From assembly GCF_009176975.1 (NCBI RefSeq), contig NZ_WEZG01000015.1, forward strand, positions 1 through 64,000: a DNA stretch of 64,000 bases, read 5' to 3'. Of this stretch, positions 34,149-45,134 are shown piece after piece. Position 1 is the first letter of the stretch. Every line of letters begins with the position of its first letter. Under the pieces are notes generated by a model, which was given only the letters and a program-made list of their open reading frames with translations, had not been told where the DNA came from and searched no databases. Origin of the DNA: Aureimonas psammosilenae (GTDB taxonomy: Bacteria > Pseudomonadota > Alphaproteobacteria > Rhizobiales > Rhizobiaceae). The translations under genes were made by a program, and so were the position numbers.

Positions 34149-35735
34149 TCAGGGACGCCGCTCGCCGAGATCGAAATCGTTGAGAAGGCGCTCCATCTCT
34201 TCTTCGAGAGTCAGGGGACGTTCGGGCGCCTTCGCCTGCACGACCTGTTGAACCGGCTGCAAGGGCGCCGCTGCCGGCATGGTTTGCGGCGGCGTCGAAA
34301 CGGGTTCGCTCTGGCGGACCGGGGGCGCGGTAGGCACTTCCTCTTCCGGCCAATCCAGCGAATCGAAATTGCTGTTCAGCTTCTGCGAAAGTTCCTCTTC
34401 CAGCGAGAGTTCCTGAGGCCGCAGCGCTTGTGGTCGTTCCGGGCTGGGCGGAAGCGGCACGGCGGGCACTGCCGCAGGCATCACAGGCGGGACGGGCGGC
34501 TGAACAGCGGGCGGAACCGGTGCTTGCGGAATGCTCGGCGAAGGCCGTTCCGGGGCGGAGGGCACACCTCGGCTCGGCTCGAAATTCGTGCGGCGCGACT
34601 GGATCGCGGTGGCGAAGCTGCGCACGGCGAGCGGCCGCTTGTCCGTCTCTTCGGAAACGGGCGGCACGATCGCCTGCAACGCGCGGGGTTGCGGCTCGGC
34701 CTTATCTTCCATGTCATCGACGGGCGGCGCGACCGGCAACGGCTTCGAAGCGTCGGGAATATCGGAAGCCGGCCCGACCCGCGGCACTTCGAAGGGCTCG
34801 GGAAGCGGCGGCGCAGCGGGCTCTTCGCGCGGCTCGGGCAAAGGCGGCACCACCGGGGCGAAGGCGAACGGGGCGGGCGGCGCCATGCGCGGCGGCGGCG
34901 CGGCAACAGGGAGTTCCTGCGGTTCCGGTTCGGCCGGCGCGGCCGGGCGCGGCGGGTCCGAACGGCGAAGGAACGCCGGGATCTTCGGCTCGGAGGTCTC
35001 GGCTTCCCGCGTTCTCGCCGGCCGGGCCGGTTCGGGCGCGGCGATCTCCGGCTCCGGCGAGCGCTGCGGAGCCAGTGTCACCGGCGCGACGAGAGGCAGG
35101 ACAGGCGGTTCGGGACGGCGGGGCGGCGTGACCGGCTCCACCGGCAAAACGGGAGCCGCCGGAATGAAGGGTGCCTCGTCGCGAACCGGTTCGTCACCTT
35201 CCGGCGCTGCGGGCTCGTCGTGGTCGTCGCGCACGGGAACCATGCGCCTCGCCCCCTCGTCATGGCGCGGTTCGGGGCGCGGCACCTGGCGACGCAGCGG
35301 ACTGGTGCCGGCCGCGTGACGCGGCTGCGGGACGGCGACGGGCGGGCGCAGGGGAGCAACGGGGCTCGGCGCGATGGCCGGAATCGCTTCGCTTCGGCCT
35401 TCGATGGGGTCGATCGATGGCTGGCGAAGCGAGGGCGGGGTTCGCAGAATGCCCTTCTCGACCACGAGATCGTTCTGGCCGCCGATCAGGACGAGATGCT
35501 CAACTTCGTCGCGGCGCACCAGCACCAGCTTGCGGCGCTGGTCGATCGCGGTGACGTCGAGAACCGCCAATCGCGGACCGCGCTTGGCATTGGTTCCGAC
35601 GGGGCCGGCTCCCATGACGCGTTTGGCGAGCAGAAGAACGCCCACCACCAGGACAAGGACCACCACGGCCGCGAGCGCATAGCTCGTCAGCGGCCCCATA
35701 CCCGCGCCGACGGAATCGGAAAGGCCAGACCCCAT
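34149..35735 (-). CDS. FliO/MopB-like protein with long Pro-rich tail
   Basis: A 528-residue protein with one N-terminal membrane segment (YALAAVVVLVLVVGVLLLA). A small FliO-like domain follows: GPRLAVLDVTAIDQRRKLVLVRRDEVEHLVLIGG (shown here only in part as RRDEVEHLVLIGGQNDLVVE). The remaining 400 residues are rich in proline, alanine and acidic residues with short motifs near the end (SLEEELSQKLNSNFDSLDW, then LTLEEEMERLLNDFDL). FliO assists the flagellar export gate. Here it stands alone, far from other flagellar genes in the window, so a non-flagellar role is possible. The tail makes it several times longer than classical FliO. Confidence 0.6.
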   Translation of the reverse strand: MGSGLSDSVGAGMGPLTSYALAAVVVLVLVVGVLLLAKRVMGAGPVGTNAKRGPRLAVLDVTAIDQRRKLVLVRRDEVEHLVLIGGQNDLVVEKGILRTPPSLRQPSIDPIEGRSEAIPAIAPSPVAPLRPPVAVPQPRHAAGTSPLRRQVPRPEPRHDEGARRMVPVRDDHDEPAAPEGDEPVRDEAPFIPAAPVLPVEPVTPPRRPEPPVLPLVAPVTLAPQRSPEPEIAAPEPARPARTREAETSEPKIPAFLRRSDPPRPAAPAEPEPQELPVAAPPPRMAPPAPFAFAPVVPPLPEPREEPAAPPLPEPFEVPRVGPASDIPDASKPLPVAPPVDDMEDKAEPQPRALQAIVPPVSEETDKRPLAVRSFATAIQSRRTNFEPSRGVPSAPERPSPSIPQAPVPPAVQPPVPPVMPAAVPAVPLPPSPERPQALRPQELSLEEELSQKLNSNFDSLDWPEEEVPTAPPVRQSEPVSTPPQTMPAAAPLQPVQQVVQAKAPERPLTLEEEMERLLNDFDLGERRP

Positions 35736-35938
35736 GTTTCGCTCCTCGCAAATCGCGCGAATGTAGACCGGAAACTCCCGGCCGCGACAAGGCCTTTCGG
35801 GGCGATCTTCATATTTGCCGATATCGGGCGATCCAGCGCCGCGATAGCTTACCGGTTCTAGAATGATGCGCCGCCCCGACCGAGCGCGCCTTTCGATAAG
35901 GCGCGGCCTCGGCTAGAACGCCTGTCCGAGCTTAAAGC

Positions 35939-38488
35939 ATGAGACCTAAATTCGCGATGGACGGAGCCTCCGGCGACATGAGCGACAAGCCCTTTGTCGA
36001 CAGGAGCGGGGAAGCCACGGGCGTGCGCCGCCTGCTGGTTCTCGGCGGATTTCTGCTTTTCCTCGCCGCGATCATCGCATTGTTCGATCACGTTTATGGC
36101 GGTTTCGCGCTGATCGCGATCTTTTCGGTTCTCGCCATGGTGGGCATCGCCGCGATCTTCGGTTTCGCGCTCGGCCTCCTGTCGTTCAGCGGCAAGAGCG
36201 GCGAATCGGGTATCGCCGCGCGCTTCCTCGACACGCTGGAAACCGGCACCCTGGTGGTGGATCGCAAGGGGCGCATCCTTTACGCCAATCGCGCCTATGG
36301 CGAAGCGACCGGGTCTCCTGCGCCCGACGAGGTGAAGACGCTGGAGCGCATCCTGGCGCGCGAGCGCGAAGGCTCCGAGGTCGTTTATCGCCTCGCGAAC
36401 CGCGCCGGGAAAGGCGAAGCGGCGCATGAGGAATTTCGTTTGGAGCGCGATCTGGCCGGCCGGCCGGGGCGCGAGCCGCGCTGGTATCGCCTGTCCGTGC
36501 GCCCGGTCGATGTGGAAGGCGCTCCGGCGCATGCCTGGCAGATCGCCGACATCACGGCCGAGCGCACCGAGCAGGAACTCTTCTTCCAGAATCTGCAGAA
36601 CGCCATCGATTATCTCGACCACGCGCCGGCCGGCTTCTTCGCCGCCGATGCCAAGGGCCGGATCACCTATGTCAACGCGACGCTGGCCGCCTGGCTCGGC
36701 TTCGATCTGGCGTCCATCAAGCCTTACGAGCGCTCCGTCGAAAGCCTCCTCGGCAAGGACATCGCCGGTTATCTCGCCGGCGACGACGGGCTGAAGCCCA
36801 AGCGCATCGATGCGACGCTGCTCGGCTTCGACGGCCGGCCGATGTCCGTGCGTCTTCATCTCGAACACGGTTCCGCTGCCGAAGGCGCCGCCGGTGCGGT
36901 TCGCGCCATCGTGGTGGGCCGCGATTCGGAAGCGCCGGACGAGAACGCCGTGCAGGCGGCTGAGTTGCGCTTCGCGCGGGTCTTCAACGCTTCGCCGATC
37001 GCCATCGCCTCGCTTGACGAGGAAGGGCGGGTCCTGCGCGCCAACGAAGCCTTCGAGCGCCTCTTTGCGCGCTCGTCGAGCGGCCCGAGCGGCATCGCCG
37101 ACCTCGTGCGCGAGGAAGGGCGCGACCAGCTTCGACAGGCCATGTCCGGCGCGCGCCGCCACCGCAGCGTGGCCGCCCCGCCGATCGATGTTCAGATCGC
37201 CGGCGAACCGGTCCGCTCGCTCCGCCTTTACTTCAGCGGCACCTCGGTGCCGGCCGATGGCTCGCGCGAAAGCGTCATCGTCTACGGCGTCGACATCACC
37301 GAACAGCGCACGCTGGAGGAGCAGTTCGCCAAGGCGCAGCGGATGCAGGCGATCGGCAACCTTGCCGGCGGCATCGCGCACGACTTCAACAACGTCCTGA
37401 CGATCATCACCGCGTCGGTGGACTTCCTTCTTCTCAACCAGCGGGCGGGCGATCCTTCGTTCCAGGATCTTCTTCTCATCAAGCAGAGCGCGAACCGCGC
37501 GGCCTCGTTGGTGCGTCAGCTTCTCGCTTACTCGCGTCGCCAGACCATGCGCCCGAAGATGCTGAGCCTCACCGATGTCGTCGCCGACATGCACCTTCTC
37601 CTGAGGCGCATCTCCGGCGACATCGTCAAGCTGGAGCGCCACCACGCGCGCGATCTCTGGCCCGTGATGGCCGATATCGGCCAGTTCGAGCAGGTCCTGA
37701 CCAACCTCGTCCAGAATGCGCGCGACGCCATGCCGGAAGGCGGAACGATCACGATCTCCACCCGCAACGTGCACGAGTCCGAGGTCAAGCATTTCAACTA
37801 TGCCGAAATGCAGGACGGGGACTTCGTGCTGGTGGAAGTCGCCGACACGGGCACCGGCATGCCGCCCGAAGTCGCCGAGCGGATCTTCGAGCCCTTCTTC
37901 ACCACCAAGGAGATCGGCAAGGGCACGGGCCTCGGCCTGTCCATGGTCTATGGCATCATCAAGCAGTCCGGCGGCTTCATTTTCGTGGACTCGGTCGCCG
38001 GCCAGGGCACGAACTTCCGCATCTTCCTGCCGCGTCACGTGCCGAACGAGGTTGCCGCGGCCAAATCCGACGCGCCGTCCGGTATCCCGACGATCGCGCC
38101 GGAAAACGCCGATCTTTCGGGCACTGCGTCCATCCTTCTCGTGGAGGACGAGGATCATGTGCGCGCCGGCAATGTCCGCGCCCTGAAGATGCGCGGCTAC
38201 GAGGTCTACGAGGCTTCCTCGGGCGTCGAGGCGTTGGAGGTTCTGGCGGAACTCGGCGGAAACGTCGATCTCGTCGTGTCCGACGTGGTGATGCCGGAAA
38301 TGGACGGGCCGACGCTGCTTCGCGAAATGCGCAGCCGCCAGCCGGACCTGAAGTTCATCTTTGTCTCAGGCTATGCCGAAGATGCCTTCGCGAAAAACCT
38401 GCCGGAAGGGGAAAAGTTCGGCTTCCTCGCCAAGCCTTTCTCCCTCCGTGAACTGGCTGTCGCCGTGAAGCAGATGCTGGACGAATAA
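35939..38488 (+). CDS. cckA: CckA hybrid histidine kinase
   Basis: An 849-residue kinase from ATG 35939; ATG 35978 (MSDKPF) is an alternative. Two membrane segments lie near residues 32-80. PAS-like domains follow ([19 protein letters not shown] and later DITEQRT). The dimerisation box [15 protein letters not shown] holds the phospho-accepting histidine. The ATP-binding box ends with [14 protein letters not shown], and a receiver domain has its phospho-aspartate in [13 protein letters not shown]. CckA controls CtrA through ChpT in the alphaproteobacterial cell cycle. chpT and ctrA are not in this window. Confidence 0.94.
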   Translation: MRPKFAMDGASGDMSDKPFVDRSGEATGVRRLLVLGGFLLFLAAIIALFDHVYGGFALIAIFSVLAMVGIAAIFGFALGLLSFSGKSGESGIAARFLDTLETGTLVVDRKGRILYANRAYGEATGSPAPDEVKTLERILAREREGSEVVYRLANRAGKGEAAHEEFRLERDLAGRPGREPRWYRLSVRPVDVEGAPAHAWQIADITAERTEQELFFQNLQNAIDYLDHAPAGFFAADAKGRITYVNATLAAWLGFDLASIKPYERSVESLLGKDIAGYLAGDDGLKPKRIDATLLGFDGRPMSVRLHLEHGSAAEGAAGAVRAIVVGRDSEAPDENAVQAAELRFARVFNASPIAIASLDEEGRVLRANEAFERLFARSSSGPSGIADLVREEGRDQLRQAMSGARRHRSVAAPPIDVQIAGEPVRSLRLYFSGTSVPADGSRESVIVYGVDITEQRTLEEQFAKAQRMQAIGNLAGGIAHDFNNVLTIITASVDFLLLNQRAGDPSFQDLLLIKQSANRAASLVRQLLAYSRRQTMRPKMLSLTDVVADMHLLLRRISGDIVKLERHHARDLWPVMADIGQFEQVLTNLVQNARDAMPEGGTITISTRNVHESEVKHFNYAEMQDGDFVLVEVADTGTGMPPEVAERIFEPFFTTKEIGKGTGLGLSMVYGIIKQSGGFIFVDSVAGQGTNFRIFLPRHVPNEVAAAKSDAPSGIPTIAPENADLSGTASILLVEDEDHVRAGNVRALKMRGYEVYEASSGVEALEVLAELGGNVDLVVSDVVMPEMDGPTLLREMRSRQPDLKFIFVSGYAEDAFAKNLPEGEKFGFLAKPFSLRELAVAVKQMLDE

Positions 38489-38491
38489 CCT

Positions 38492-39433
38492 TCAGCGGGC
38501 CGAAAGCGCCTGCGCGAGGTCCGCGTTGGCCAAAGATACGGCGATTCGCGAAGCCACGCGCACGTTGTTTCTGACGAGGGCGATGTTGGTGGCGAGCGAT
38601 CGCCCTTCGCTGAGCTCGAACAAGCGCTGAAGCAGGAACGGCGTCACCGCCTTGCCGATGATCCGCTTCTCGCCCGCTTCCCGCAACGCCGTATCGATCC
38701 AGACGGCGACGGTTTCTTGGCGGAGTTCGTCCTCGCTCGGCACCGGGTTGCCGATCAGCATTCCGCCGCCGATGCCGAGTTCCTCGCGGGTGCGCTGGAA
38801 GGCGGCGATGGCTTCCGGAGAATCGAGTCGCAGCGGGGCGGGGATGCCCGAACGGCGCGACCAGAAGGCCGGAAGCTCGTCCGTTCCGAGGCCGACCACC
38901 GGCACGCCTTTGGTTTCCAGAACTTCCATCGTCTTCGGCAGGTCGAGGATGGCCTTGGCGCCGGCGGAAACGACGATCACCGGCGTGCGGGCGAGTTCGT
39001 CCAGATCGGCGGAAATGTCGAAGCTGGACTCGGCACCCCGATGGACGCCGCCGATGCCGCCCGTGGCGAAAACCCGGATGCCGGCGAGATGGGCCGCGAT
39101 CATGGTCGCTGCAACGGTTGTGGAGCCCGTGCGCTTGGCTGCGACGGCATAGGCGAGATCGGCGCGCGACAGCTTCATTACGTCCTTTGCCTGCGCCAGC
39201 CGTTCGAGATCGTCCTCGTTCAGACCGACGCGCAACTGGCCGTCCAGAACCGCGATGGTCGCGGGCTCCGCCCCTTCCTCCCGCACGATGGCCTCCACCG
39301 CCCGGGCGGTCTCCACATTCTGCGGGAAGGGCATGCCATGCGTGATGATGGTCGATTCGAGCGCGACTACCGGCCGCTCTGAGGACAAAGCGTCGGCGAC
39401 GGGGGCGGAGGGCGTGAAGCCGGGATGGGTCAT
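38492..39433 (-). CDS. psuG: Pseudouridine-5'-phosphate glycosidase
   Basis: A 313-residue enzyme that splits pseudouridine 5'-phosphate into uracil and ribose 5-phosphate. The signatures VVALESTIITHGMPFPQN and AAKRTGSTTVAATM followed by RVFATGGIGGVHRG are those of the PsuG family. The start ATG 39433 overlaps the psuK stop (ATGA), so kinase and glycosidase are made together. It ends three bases from the convergent cckA stop with no terminator visible between. Confidence 0.95.
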   Translation of the reverse strand: MTHPGFTPSAPVADALSSERPVVALESTIITHGMPFPQNVETARAVEAIVREEGAEPATIAVLDGQLRVGLNEDDLERLAQAKDVMKLSRADLAYAVAAKRTGSTTVAATMIAAHLAGIRVFATGGIGGVHRGAESSFDISADLDELARTPVIVVSAGAKAILDLPKTMEVLETKGVPVVGLGTDELPAFWSRRSGIPAPLRLDSPEAIAAFQRTREELGIGGGMLIGNPVPSEDELRQETVAVWIDTALREAGEKRIIGKAVTPFLLQRLFELSEGRSLATNIALVRNNVRVASRIAVSLANADLAQALSAR

Positions 39434-40416
39434 GAGTTCTCGTCCGTTGTTTCGGGAATGCTCAAGGCCGGCGCGGGCATGGTCGCGGCCAGTCGCTCGA
39501 TCTCTTCCAGGCTCGCGCCGTTCTCGCCCAATCGGGTCGAGATGTGGAGGCTTGCCGCCGCCATGCCATGGCGCACCGCTTCCGCAAAGGACGCGCCACG
39601 CGCCAAGGCAAGGCTTGCGACCGCCGCCAGCGTATCGCCCGCGCCGGTGACATCGTGAACCGAGCGGACAGGCGGCGGCGCTTGCAAGGTGAGGGCCGAC
39701 CCGTCGAAGATCGCCGCCGCGCCGGCCCCATCCGTGATGGCGGCCCGGCGGCAGCCGAGTTCGCGCAACGAGCCGACAAGCGCTTCCACCGGTGCCGCGC
39801 CGTCCATCCCGCAAAGGCTGGCGGCTTCGGCGCGCGACATAAACACGGCGGCGAGCCGGGGCAGGGCGTTGCGCAGGCGCCCGACTTTGGCCGGTGAGAC
39901 CGCAATCGCCGTGACGGGCCGCTCGCCGGCCGCTTTTGCCAGGGTTTCGATGGCGGTGGCGGGAAGGTTCGCGTCCAGCATCAGGGCATCGCTCTCGGCC
40001 AAAGCCTCCCGCAGATGGCGTCGGCGAAAGACGCGGGGCTGCATCAGATCGTAGAGCTTCATATCCGCCAAGCCGCCGACGAGATCGCCCCGGTCGTCGA
40101 GAAGCGCAGTATAGGTCGGCGTCTGGCGATCCAGCCACGTCATGGCCAGATCCTCGACTCCGAGTTCCGCCAGCATGTCCGTGACCGCGATCCCATCGCG
40201 ATCACCGCCGCGCGCGGAAACGAACCGCACCGGCGCGTCCAGTCGGCGCAGGGCGCGCACCGCGTTCAGCATCGCGCCGCCCGGCGTCTCGATGAAGCGG
40301 CCGGGATTGGAAGCGCCAAGCGCGAAGGCGCCGTCCGAGCGTCCTCGGCGGTCCATGTGAGCGGCACCGGCCACGAAGAAGCGCGGTGACCTTTCGAGAG
40401 ATCGCGCGTTCACCAT
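39430..40416 (-). CDS. psuK: PfkB-family sugar kinase, probable pseudouridine kinase
   Basis: A 328-residue PfkB-family kinase. The ATP-binding signature DVTGAGDTLAAVASLALARG near the C-terminus includes the catalytic aspartate, and GGAMLNAVRALRRLD marks the substrate side. Coupling to psuG by an ATGA overlap makes pseudouridine the likely substrate: the kinase forms pseudouridine 5'-phosphate, which PsuG then splits. An adenosine- or ribokinase-type substrate is less likely but not excluded. Confidence 0.88.
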   Translation of the reverse strand: MVNARSLERSPRFFVAGAAHMDRRGRSDGAFALGASNPGRFIETPGGAMLNAVRALRRLDAPVRFVSARGGDRDGIAVTDMLAELGVEDLAMTWLDRQTPTYTALLDDRGDLVGGLADMKLYDLMQPRVFRRRHLREALAESDALMLDANLPATAIETLAKAAGERPVTAIAVSPAKVGRLRNALPRLAAVFMSRAEAASLCGMDGAAPVEALVGSLRELGCRRAAITDGAGAAAIFDGSALTLQAPPPVRSVHDVTGAGDTLAAVASLALARGASFAEAVRHGMAAASLHISTRLGENGASLEEIERLAATMPAPALSIPETTDENS

Positions 40417-40500
40417 GTCACAAGCATCCCCGGGTGCAGGAGCGCAGCCGAATCACTTGAGAGATTCGCGTGCAAGCGCGTCTCGCACCTTGCGATATGA

Positions 40501-40515
40501 GAACAAAAAGAGTAC
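40501..40515 (+). promoter_or_regulatory. Candidate SOS box upstream of recA
   Basis: GAAC, seven bases, GTAC: a one-mismatch match to the alphaproteobacterial LexA site GAAC-N7-GAAC (or its reverse complement GTTC-N7-GTTC). It lies about 60 bases before the recA start. No lexA is in the window. The site fits the usual SOS control of recA. Confidence 0.6.
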
Positions 40516-40575
40516 ATAAACTGCATCGACGGTGCGATTGCACCGGACTCCAACTGATGGAATAAGGTGGCTCAT

Positions 40576-41646
40576 ATGGCGCAGAAGACGCTTCGCCTCG
40601 TCGAGGAAAATTCCGTGGACAAGACCAAGGCACTCGATGCCGCGCTTTCGCAGATCGAGAGGGCGTTCGGCAAGGGCTCCATCATGCGGCTCGGTGCAAC
40701 CGAGAAGCTGGACATCGAAACGGTGTCGACCGGATCGCTCGGTCTCGACATCGCACTCGGCATCGGCGGCCTGCCCAAGGGCCGTATCGTGGAGATCTAC
40801 GGGCCGGAATCGTCGGGCAAGACGACCCTCGCCCTCCACACGGTGGCCGAAGCCCAGAAGAAGGGCGGCGTTTGCGCCTTCGTGGATGCCGAGCACGCGC
40901 TCGATCCGGTCTATGCCCGCAAGCTCGGCGTCGATCTGGACGACCTTCTGATCTCGCAGCCCGACACGGGCGAGCAGGCTCTGGAAATCGTGGACACGCT
41001 CGTGCGCTCCGGCGCAATCGACGTTCTGGTGATCGATTCGGTCGCCGCGCTCACCCCGCGCGCCGAAATCGAAGGCGAGATGGGCGAATCGCTGCCGGGC
41101 ATGCAGGCTCGTTTGATGAGCCAGGCGCTGCGCAAGCTCACCGGCTCGATCAGCAAGTCGAAGTGCATGGTGATCTTCATCAACCAGATCCGCATGAAGA
41201 TCGGCGTGATGTACGGCTCGCCTGAAACCACGACGGGCGGCAACGCGCTGAAGTTCTACGCCTCCGTTCGCCTCGACATCCGCCGCACCGGCGCGATCAA
41301 GGAGCGCGACGAGGTCACGGGCAACCAGACCCGCGTGAAAGTGGTGAAGAACAAGCTCGCGCCGCCCTTCAAGCAGGTCGAGTTCGACATCATGTACGGC
41401 GAAGGCGTGTCGAAGCTCGGCGAATTGATCGATCTCGGCGTGAAGGCCGGCATCGTGGAGAAGTCGGGTGCCTGGTTCTCCTACAATTCGCAGCGTCTCG
41501 GTCAGGGCCGCGAGAATTCCAAGCAGTTCCTTCGCGACAACCCCGAGGCATCGGCGGAGATCGAGGCGGCGATCCGCCAGAATGCCGGGCTTCTGGCCGA
41601 GCAGCTTCTGACCGATACCGGCGGGGCTGAGGACGACGGCGAATAA
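40576..41646 (+). CDS. recA: Recombinase RecA
   Basis: A 356-residue RecA from ATG 40576 ([18 protein letters not shown]), chosen because AAGG lies about eight bases before it; a GTG at 40567 is in frame but closer to that site. Walker A is [13 protein letters not shown] and Walker B is [15 protein letters not shown]; the signature [13 protein letters not shown]-type region and [12 protein letters not shown] follow. It pairs homologous strands and triggers LexA cleavage. Gene-end terminator is at 41674. Confidence 0.99.
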   Translation: MAQKTLRLVEENSVDKTKALDAALSQIERAFGKGSIMRLGATEKLDIETVSTGSLGLDIALGIGGLPKGRIVEIYGPESSGKTTLALHTVAEAQKKGGVCAFVDAEHALDPVYARKLGVDLDDLLISQPDTGEQALEIVDTLVRSGAIDVLVIDSVAALTPRAEIEGEMGESLPGMQARLMSQALRKLTGSISKSKCMVIFINQIRMKIGVMYGSPETTTGGNALKFYASVRLDIRRTGAIKERDEVTGNQTRVKVVKNKLAPPFKQVEFDIMYGEGVSKLGELIDLGVKAGIVEKSGAWFSYNSQRLGQGRENSKQFLRDNPEASAEIEAAIRQNAGLLAEQLLTDTGGAEDDGE

Positions 41647-41673
41647 GCATCGCGCTACTGCGCTCCAGCATCG

Positions 41674-41712
41674 AACGCCGCCCGCGTCCTCGCGAGGCGG
41701 CGTTTTCGTTTT
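41674..41712 (+). terminator. Rho-independent terminator of recA
   Basis: AACGCCGCC, a 13-base loop region, GGCGGCGTT and TTCGTTTT: a nine-base GC-rich stem with a T-rich tail, 28 bases after the stop. Confidence 0.85.
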
Positions 41713-41859
41713 GCCGCACGTGATGGACAGGTTTTGCCGGCATCGTTAAAACCCGGCGCTTGAAAGGCGTGCGGCTTCCGTCACGGAGGTCCGCGCGCGC
41801 AACATGCGGAGGGCGTCGTATCGGTCGCCGCCGTCGAACCACATCTCGAAAGGCTTGCG

Positions 41860-44535
41860 ATGAGCGGCGTCAACGACATCCGGTCGACGTTTCTGAACTA
41901 CTTCGCCGCGAACGGCCACGAGCCCGTCGCTTCGTCGCCGCTCGTGCCGCGCAACGACCCGACGCTGATGTTCACCAACGCCGGCATGGTGCAGTTCAAG
42001 AACGTCTTCACCGGTCTGGAAAAGCGCCCCTATAGCCGCGCCACCACGGCCCAGAAGGTGGTTCGGGCCGGCGGCAAGCACAACGATCTCGACAATGTCG
42101 GCTATACCGCCCGGCATCACACCTTCTTCGAGATGCTCGGCAACTTCTCCTTCGGCGATTATTTCAAGGAAGAGGCGATCAACCACGCCTGGAACCTCGT
42201 CACCGGCGAGTTCGGGCTCGACAAGTCGCGCCTTCTCGTCACCGTTTATTCCGAGGACGAGGAAGCCGCGACGCTTTGGAAGAAGATCGCCGGCTTTTCC
42301 GACGATCGCATCATCCGCATTCCGACCTCGGACAATTTCTGGCAGATGGGGGATACCGGCCCCTGCGGTCCTTGCTCGGAAATCTTCTACGACCAGGGCG
42401 AATCGGTCTGGGGCGGCCCACCCGGCAGCGCGGAGGAAGACGGCGACCGGTTTCTGGAATTCTGGAACCTCGTTTTCATGCAGTTCGAGCAGCAGGCGCC
42501 CGGCCAGCGCGTTCCGCTGCCGCGTCCGTCGATCGACACCGGCATGGGCCTGGAGCGCATGGCAGCGATCCTGCAGGGCGTTCATTCGAACTACGACACC
42601 GATCTCTTCCGCACGCTCATCGCCGCCATCGAGGACGTGATCGGCTCGAAGGCGGAAGGGGATGCGCGAGCGAGCCATCGCGTCATCGCCGACCATCTGC
42701 GCGCCACCGCCTTCCTGATCGCCGATGGCGTGTTGCCGTCCAACGAGGGGCGCGGCTACGTGCTTCGCCGCATCATGCGCCGCGCCATGCGCCATGCGAA
42801 GTTGCTGGGTGCGCGGGACCCGGTGATCTACAAGCTCCTGCCGACCCTGATCGCCGAGATGGGCCGCGCGTATCCCGAACTCGCGCGCGCCGAGGCGCTG
42901 ACGACCGAGACGATCAAGCTGGAGGAAAAGCGCTTCCTGACCACGCTGGATCGAGGTCTCGCTCTGCTTGGAACCGCGACCGAGACGATGTCGGCCGGCG
43001 ACATGCTGGACGGCGAAACGGCGTTCAAGCTCTACGACACCTACGGCTTCCCGCTGGACCTCACGCAGGATGCCCTGCGCCAGCGCGATATCAGCGTCGA
43101 TCTGTCCGGCTTCACCGATGCCATGAACCGTCAAAAGGCGGAAGCGCGGGCGAGCTGGGCCGGTTCGGGTGAGAAGGCCGCCGATACCGTTTGGTTCGAG
43201 ATCCGCGAGCGCGAGGGCGCGACGGAGTTCCTCGGTTACGAGACCGAGCGGGCGGAAGGCGAGGTCCGCACCATCGTGAAGGACGGCGGCGAGCTGAAGG
43301 AAGCGAAAGCCGGCGATGAAGTGTCGGTGGTCGTGAATCAGACGCCGTTCTATGGCGAGTCCGGCGGCCAGGTCGGCGATACGGGCACGATGTCGGGCGA
43401 GGGCGTGCGCTTCGAGGTGAGCGATACGCAGAAGGTGGCGAACGGGCTCTTCATCCACCGCGGCCGGGTTTCGGAAGGCGTGCTGAAGGTCGGCGCGGCG
43501 CTGGAACTCGTCGTGGATGGCGATCGGCGATCGAAGATTCGCGCCAACCATTCCGCCACCCATCTCCTGCACGAAGGTCTGCGCGAGGTGCTGGGAACCC
43601 ACGTCGCGCAGAAGGGCTCGATGGTGTCGCCCGATCGGCTGCGCTTCGACTTCTCGCATCCCAAGCCCATGGACGCGGCCGAACTTTCCCGCGTGGAAGC
43701 GATGGCCAACGACCTCATTCTGGAGAATGCCGGCATCACGACGCGGCTGATGGCGGTGGACGATGCCATCGCGCTCGGCGCGATGGCCTTGTTCGGTGAG
43801 AAGTACGGCGACGAGGTGCGCGTCGTTTCCATGGGCGGAGCGAAGGAATCGGGTGGGAAGGCCGCCTATTCCATCGAGCTTTGCGGCGGCACCCATGCGC
43901 GGGCCACCGGCGATATCGGCTTGGTTCACATCCTGTCGGAAAGCGCGGTCGGCGCGGGCGTGCGTCGTATCGAGGCGCTGACGGGCGAGGGCGCCCGCAG
44001 CTACCTTCAGGAGCAGGATGCGCGCGTTCGCCGCGTCGCCGCCGCGCTGAAGACAACGCCTGCCGAAATCGGCGACCGCGTGGAAGGCTTGGTGGACGAG
44101 CGCCGCAAGCTCGAACGCGAAGTCACGGAGCTTCGCAAGAAGCTGGCGCTCGCCGGCGACGGCGCCGGACAGTCCGGCGGATCGACCGCGCGAGAGGTCG
44201 GCGGCGTGTCGTTCCTCGGGCGTGTATTGGAAGGTGTTTCGGCCAAGGACCTGAAGGGTCTCGTGGACGAAGCCAAGGGCTCGCTCGGCACGGGCGTCGT
44301 CGTTTTCGCGGGCGTCGCGGACGGGAAGGCCAGCATCGTCGTCGGCGTCACGCCCGACCTGACAGACCGGTTCAACGCGGTCGATCTCGTTCGTGCCGCG
44401 TCGGAAGCCATCGGCGGCAAGGGCGGGGGCGGGCGTCCGGACATGGCGCAGGCCGGCGGCCCGGATGCCGCCAATGCGGGCGCAGCGATCGACGCCGTGG
44501 AGAAGGCGCTCGGCAGCCAATCCGTGGCTGCCTGA
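41860..44535 (+). CDS. alaS: Alanyl-tRNA synthetase
   Basis: An 891-residue class II synthetase. The N-terminal aminoacylation core begins [15 protein letters not shown] and contains the ATP-site loop [13 protein letters not shown]-type sequence. The editing domain has [19 protein letters not shown] (zinc histidines) and [14 protein letters not shown] (cysteine ligand). The C-terminal C-Ala part ends with [14 protein letters not shown]. Length and domain order are usual. In many alphaproteobacteria alaS follows recA, as here. Confidence 0.99.
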   Translation: MSGVNDIRSTFLNYFAANGHEPVASSPLVPRNDPTLMFTNAGMVQFKNVFTGLEKRPYSRATTAQKVVRAGGKHNDLDNVGYTARHHTFFEMLGNFSFGDYFKEEAINHAWNLVTGEFGLDKSRLLVTVYSEDEEAATLWKKIAGFSDDRIIRIPTSDNFWQMGDTGPCGPCSEIFYDQGESVWGGPPGSAEEDGDRFLEFWNLVFMQFEQQAPGQRVPLPRPSIDTGMGLERMAAILQGVHSNYDTDLFRTLIAAIEDVIGSKAEGDARASHRVIADHLRATAFLIADGVLPSNEGRGYVLRRIMRRAMRHAKLLGARDPVIYKLLPTLIAEMGRAYPELARAEALTTETIKLEEKRFLTTLDRGLALLGTATETMSAGDMLDGETAFKLYDTYGFPLDLTQDALRQRDISVDLSGFTDAMNRQKAEARASWAGSGEKAADTVWFEIREREGATEFLGYETERAEGEVRTIVKDGGELKEAKAGDEVSVVVNQTPFYGESGGQVGDTGTMSGEGVRFEVSDTQKVANGLFIHRGRVSEGVLKVGAALELVVDGDRRSKIRANHSATHLLHEGLREVLGTHVAQKGSMVSPDRLRFDFSHPKPMDAAELSRVEAMANDLILENAGITTRLMAVDDAIALGAMALFGEKYGDEVRVVSMGGAKESGGKAAYSIELCGGTHARATGDIGLVHILSESAVGAGVRRIEALTGEGARSYLQEQDARVRRVAAALKTTPAEIGDRVEGLVDERRKLEREVTELRKKLALAGDGAGQSGGSTAREVGGVSFLGRVLEGVSAKDLKGLVDEAKGSLGTGVVVFAGVADGKASIVVGVTPDLTDRFNAVDLVRAASEAIGGKGGGGRPDMAQAGGPDAANAGAAIDAVEKALGSQSVAA

Positions 44536-44557
44536 CTTCGGTCATTCCGAAAATGTT

Positions 44558-44586
44558 CCGGGGGCTTCTGCCCCCGGTTTCGTTTG
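44558..44586 (+). terminator. Rho-independent terminator of alaS
   Basis: CCGGGGGC, loop TTCT, GCCCCCGG, then TTTCGTTT. A perfect eight-base GC stem 23 bases after the stop, immediately before the convergent PRC-barrel gene. Confidence 0.88.
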
Positions 44587-44592
44587 GGGCGG

Positions 44593-44976
44593 TCAGTCGT
44601 CCCAGCGCGGCAGCGTGGCGACTTCGGCCGCGCTCGATGTGAGAAGCGCGCCGCCTTGCGCCATCTGGAAGCGATCCAGCGGAATGGCGACATCGTCGCG
44701 GTCGCCGAAGCCCGCGCCGTCCTCGAAATCCACGACGAGGGCGGTTGGCGTCGTGGGATCGGTGCCGATCACTTCCTCCACCTCGCCGATCTTCTGCCCG
44801 TTCGCGCCGACGACAATGAGGTCCTTCACGCCGTCGACGGTCATGTTCCAAGGCGCCATGAGCGTTCCGTCGGGCACCTCCACGAGGCGAACCGCCGTTT
44901 GCGCATTGGCAGCACCCGTCAGGGCGCCGAAGGCGATGGCGAGGCAACCGAGGCGTCGCGAAACGTAACCGGACAT
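44593..44976 (-). CDS. Exported PRC-barrel domain protein
   Basis: A 127-residue protein with a signal peptide (RRLGCLAIAFGALTGAANA) and one PRC-barrel domain. APWNMTVDGVKDLIVVGANG leads into QKIGEVEEVIG and ALVVDFEDG-type strands, and DVAIPLDRFQM closes the barrel. Such small exported PRC-barrel proteins are common in Hyphomicrobiales and their role is unknown. It is a single gene, convergent with alaS and in the same direction as icd but separated from it by the icd terminator region. Confidence 0.75.
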   Translation of the reverse strand: MSGYVSRRLGCLAIAFGALTGAANAQTAVRLVEVPDGTLMAPWNMTVDGVKDLIVVGANGQKIGEVEEVIGTDPTTPTALVVDFEDGAGFGDRDDVAIPLDRFQMAQGGALLTSSAAEVATLPRWDD

Positions 44977-45080
44977 TCTCTTCTCCTTGAGCGTTCTCCG
45001 GCCTTAACTCGGGAACCGCCTTCCCGTTTCCGGCAAACGTAACGGTTCAAGGAGAATCGTTGCCGACAAGGCGACCAAAG

Positions 45081-45111
45081 AAAAAGCCCGGCGCGATGGC
45101 CGGGCTTGTTC
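45081..45111 (-). terminator. Rho-independent terminator of icd
   Basis: AAGCCCGGC, a short loop and GCCGGGCTT make a stem. On the minus strand it ends with TTTTT (AAAAA on plus), 24 bases beyond the icd stop. Confidence 0.85.
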
Positions 45112-45134
45112 CATTCAGCGAAGCTGGTCGGCCC

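Noticed and set aside
38492-40138. An extended psuG frame of 548 residues
   Set aside because: The N-terminal part is a shadow of psuK; the ATG at 39433 overlaps the psuK stop and begins the conserved protein.
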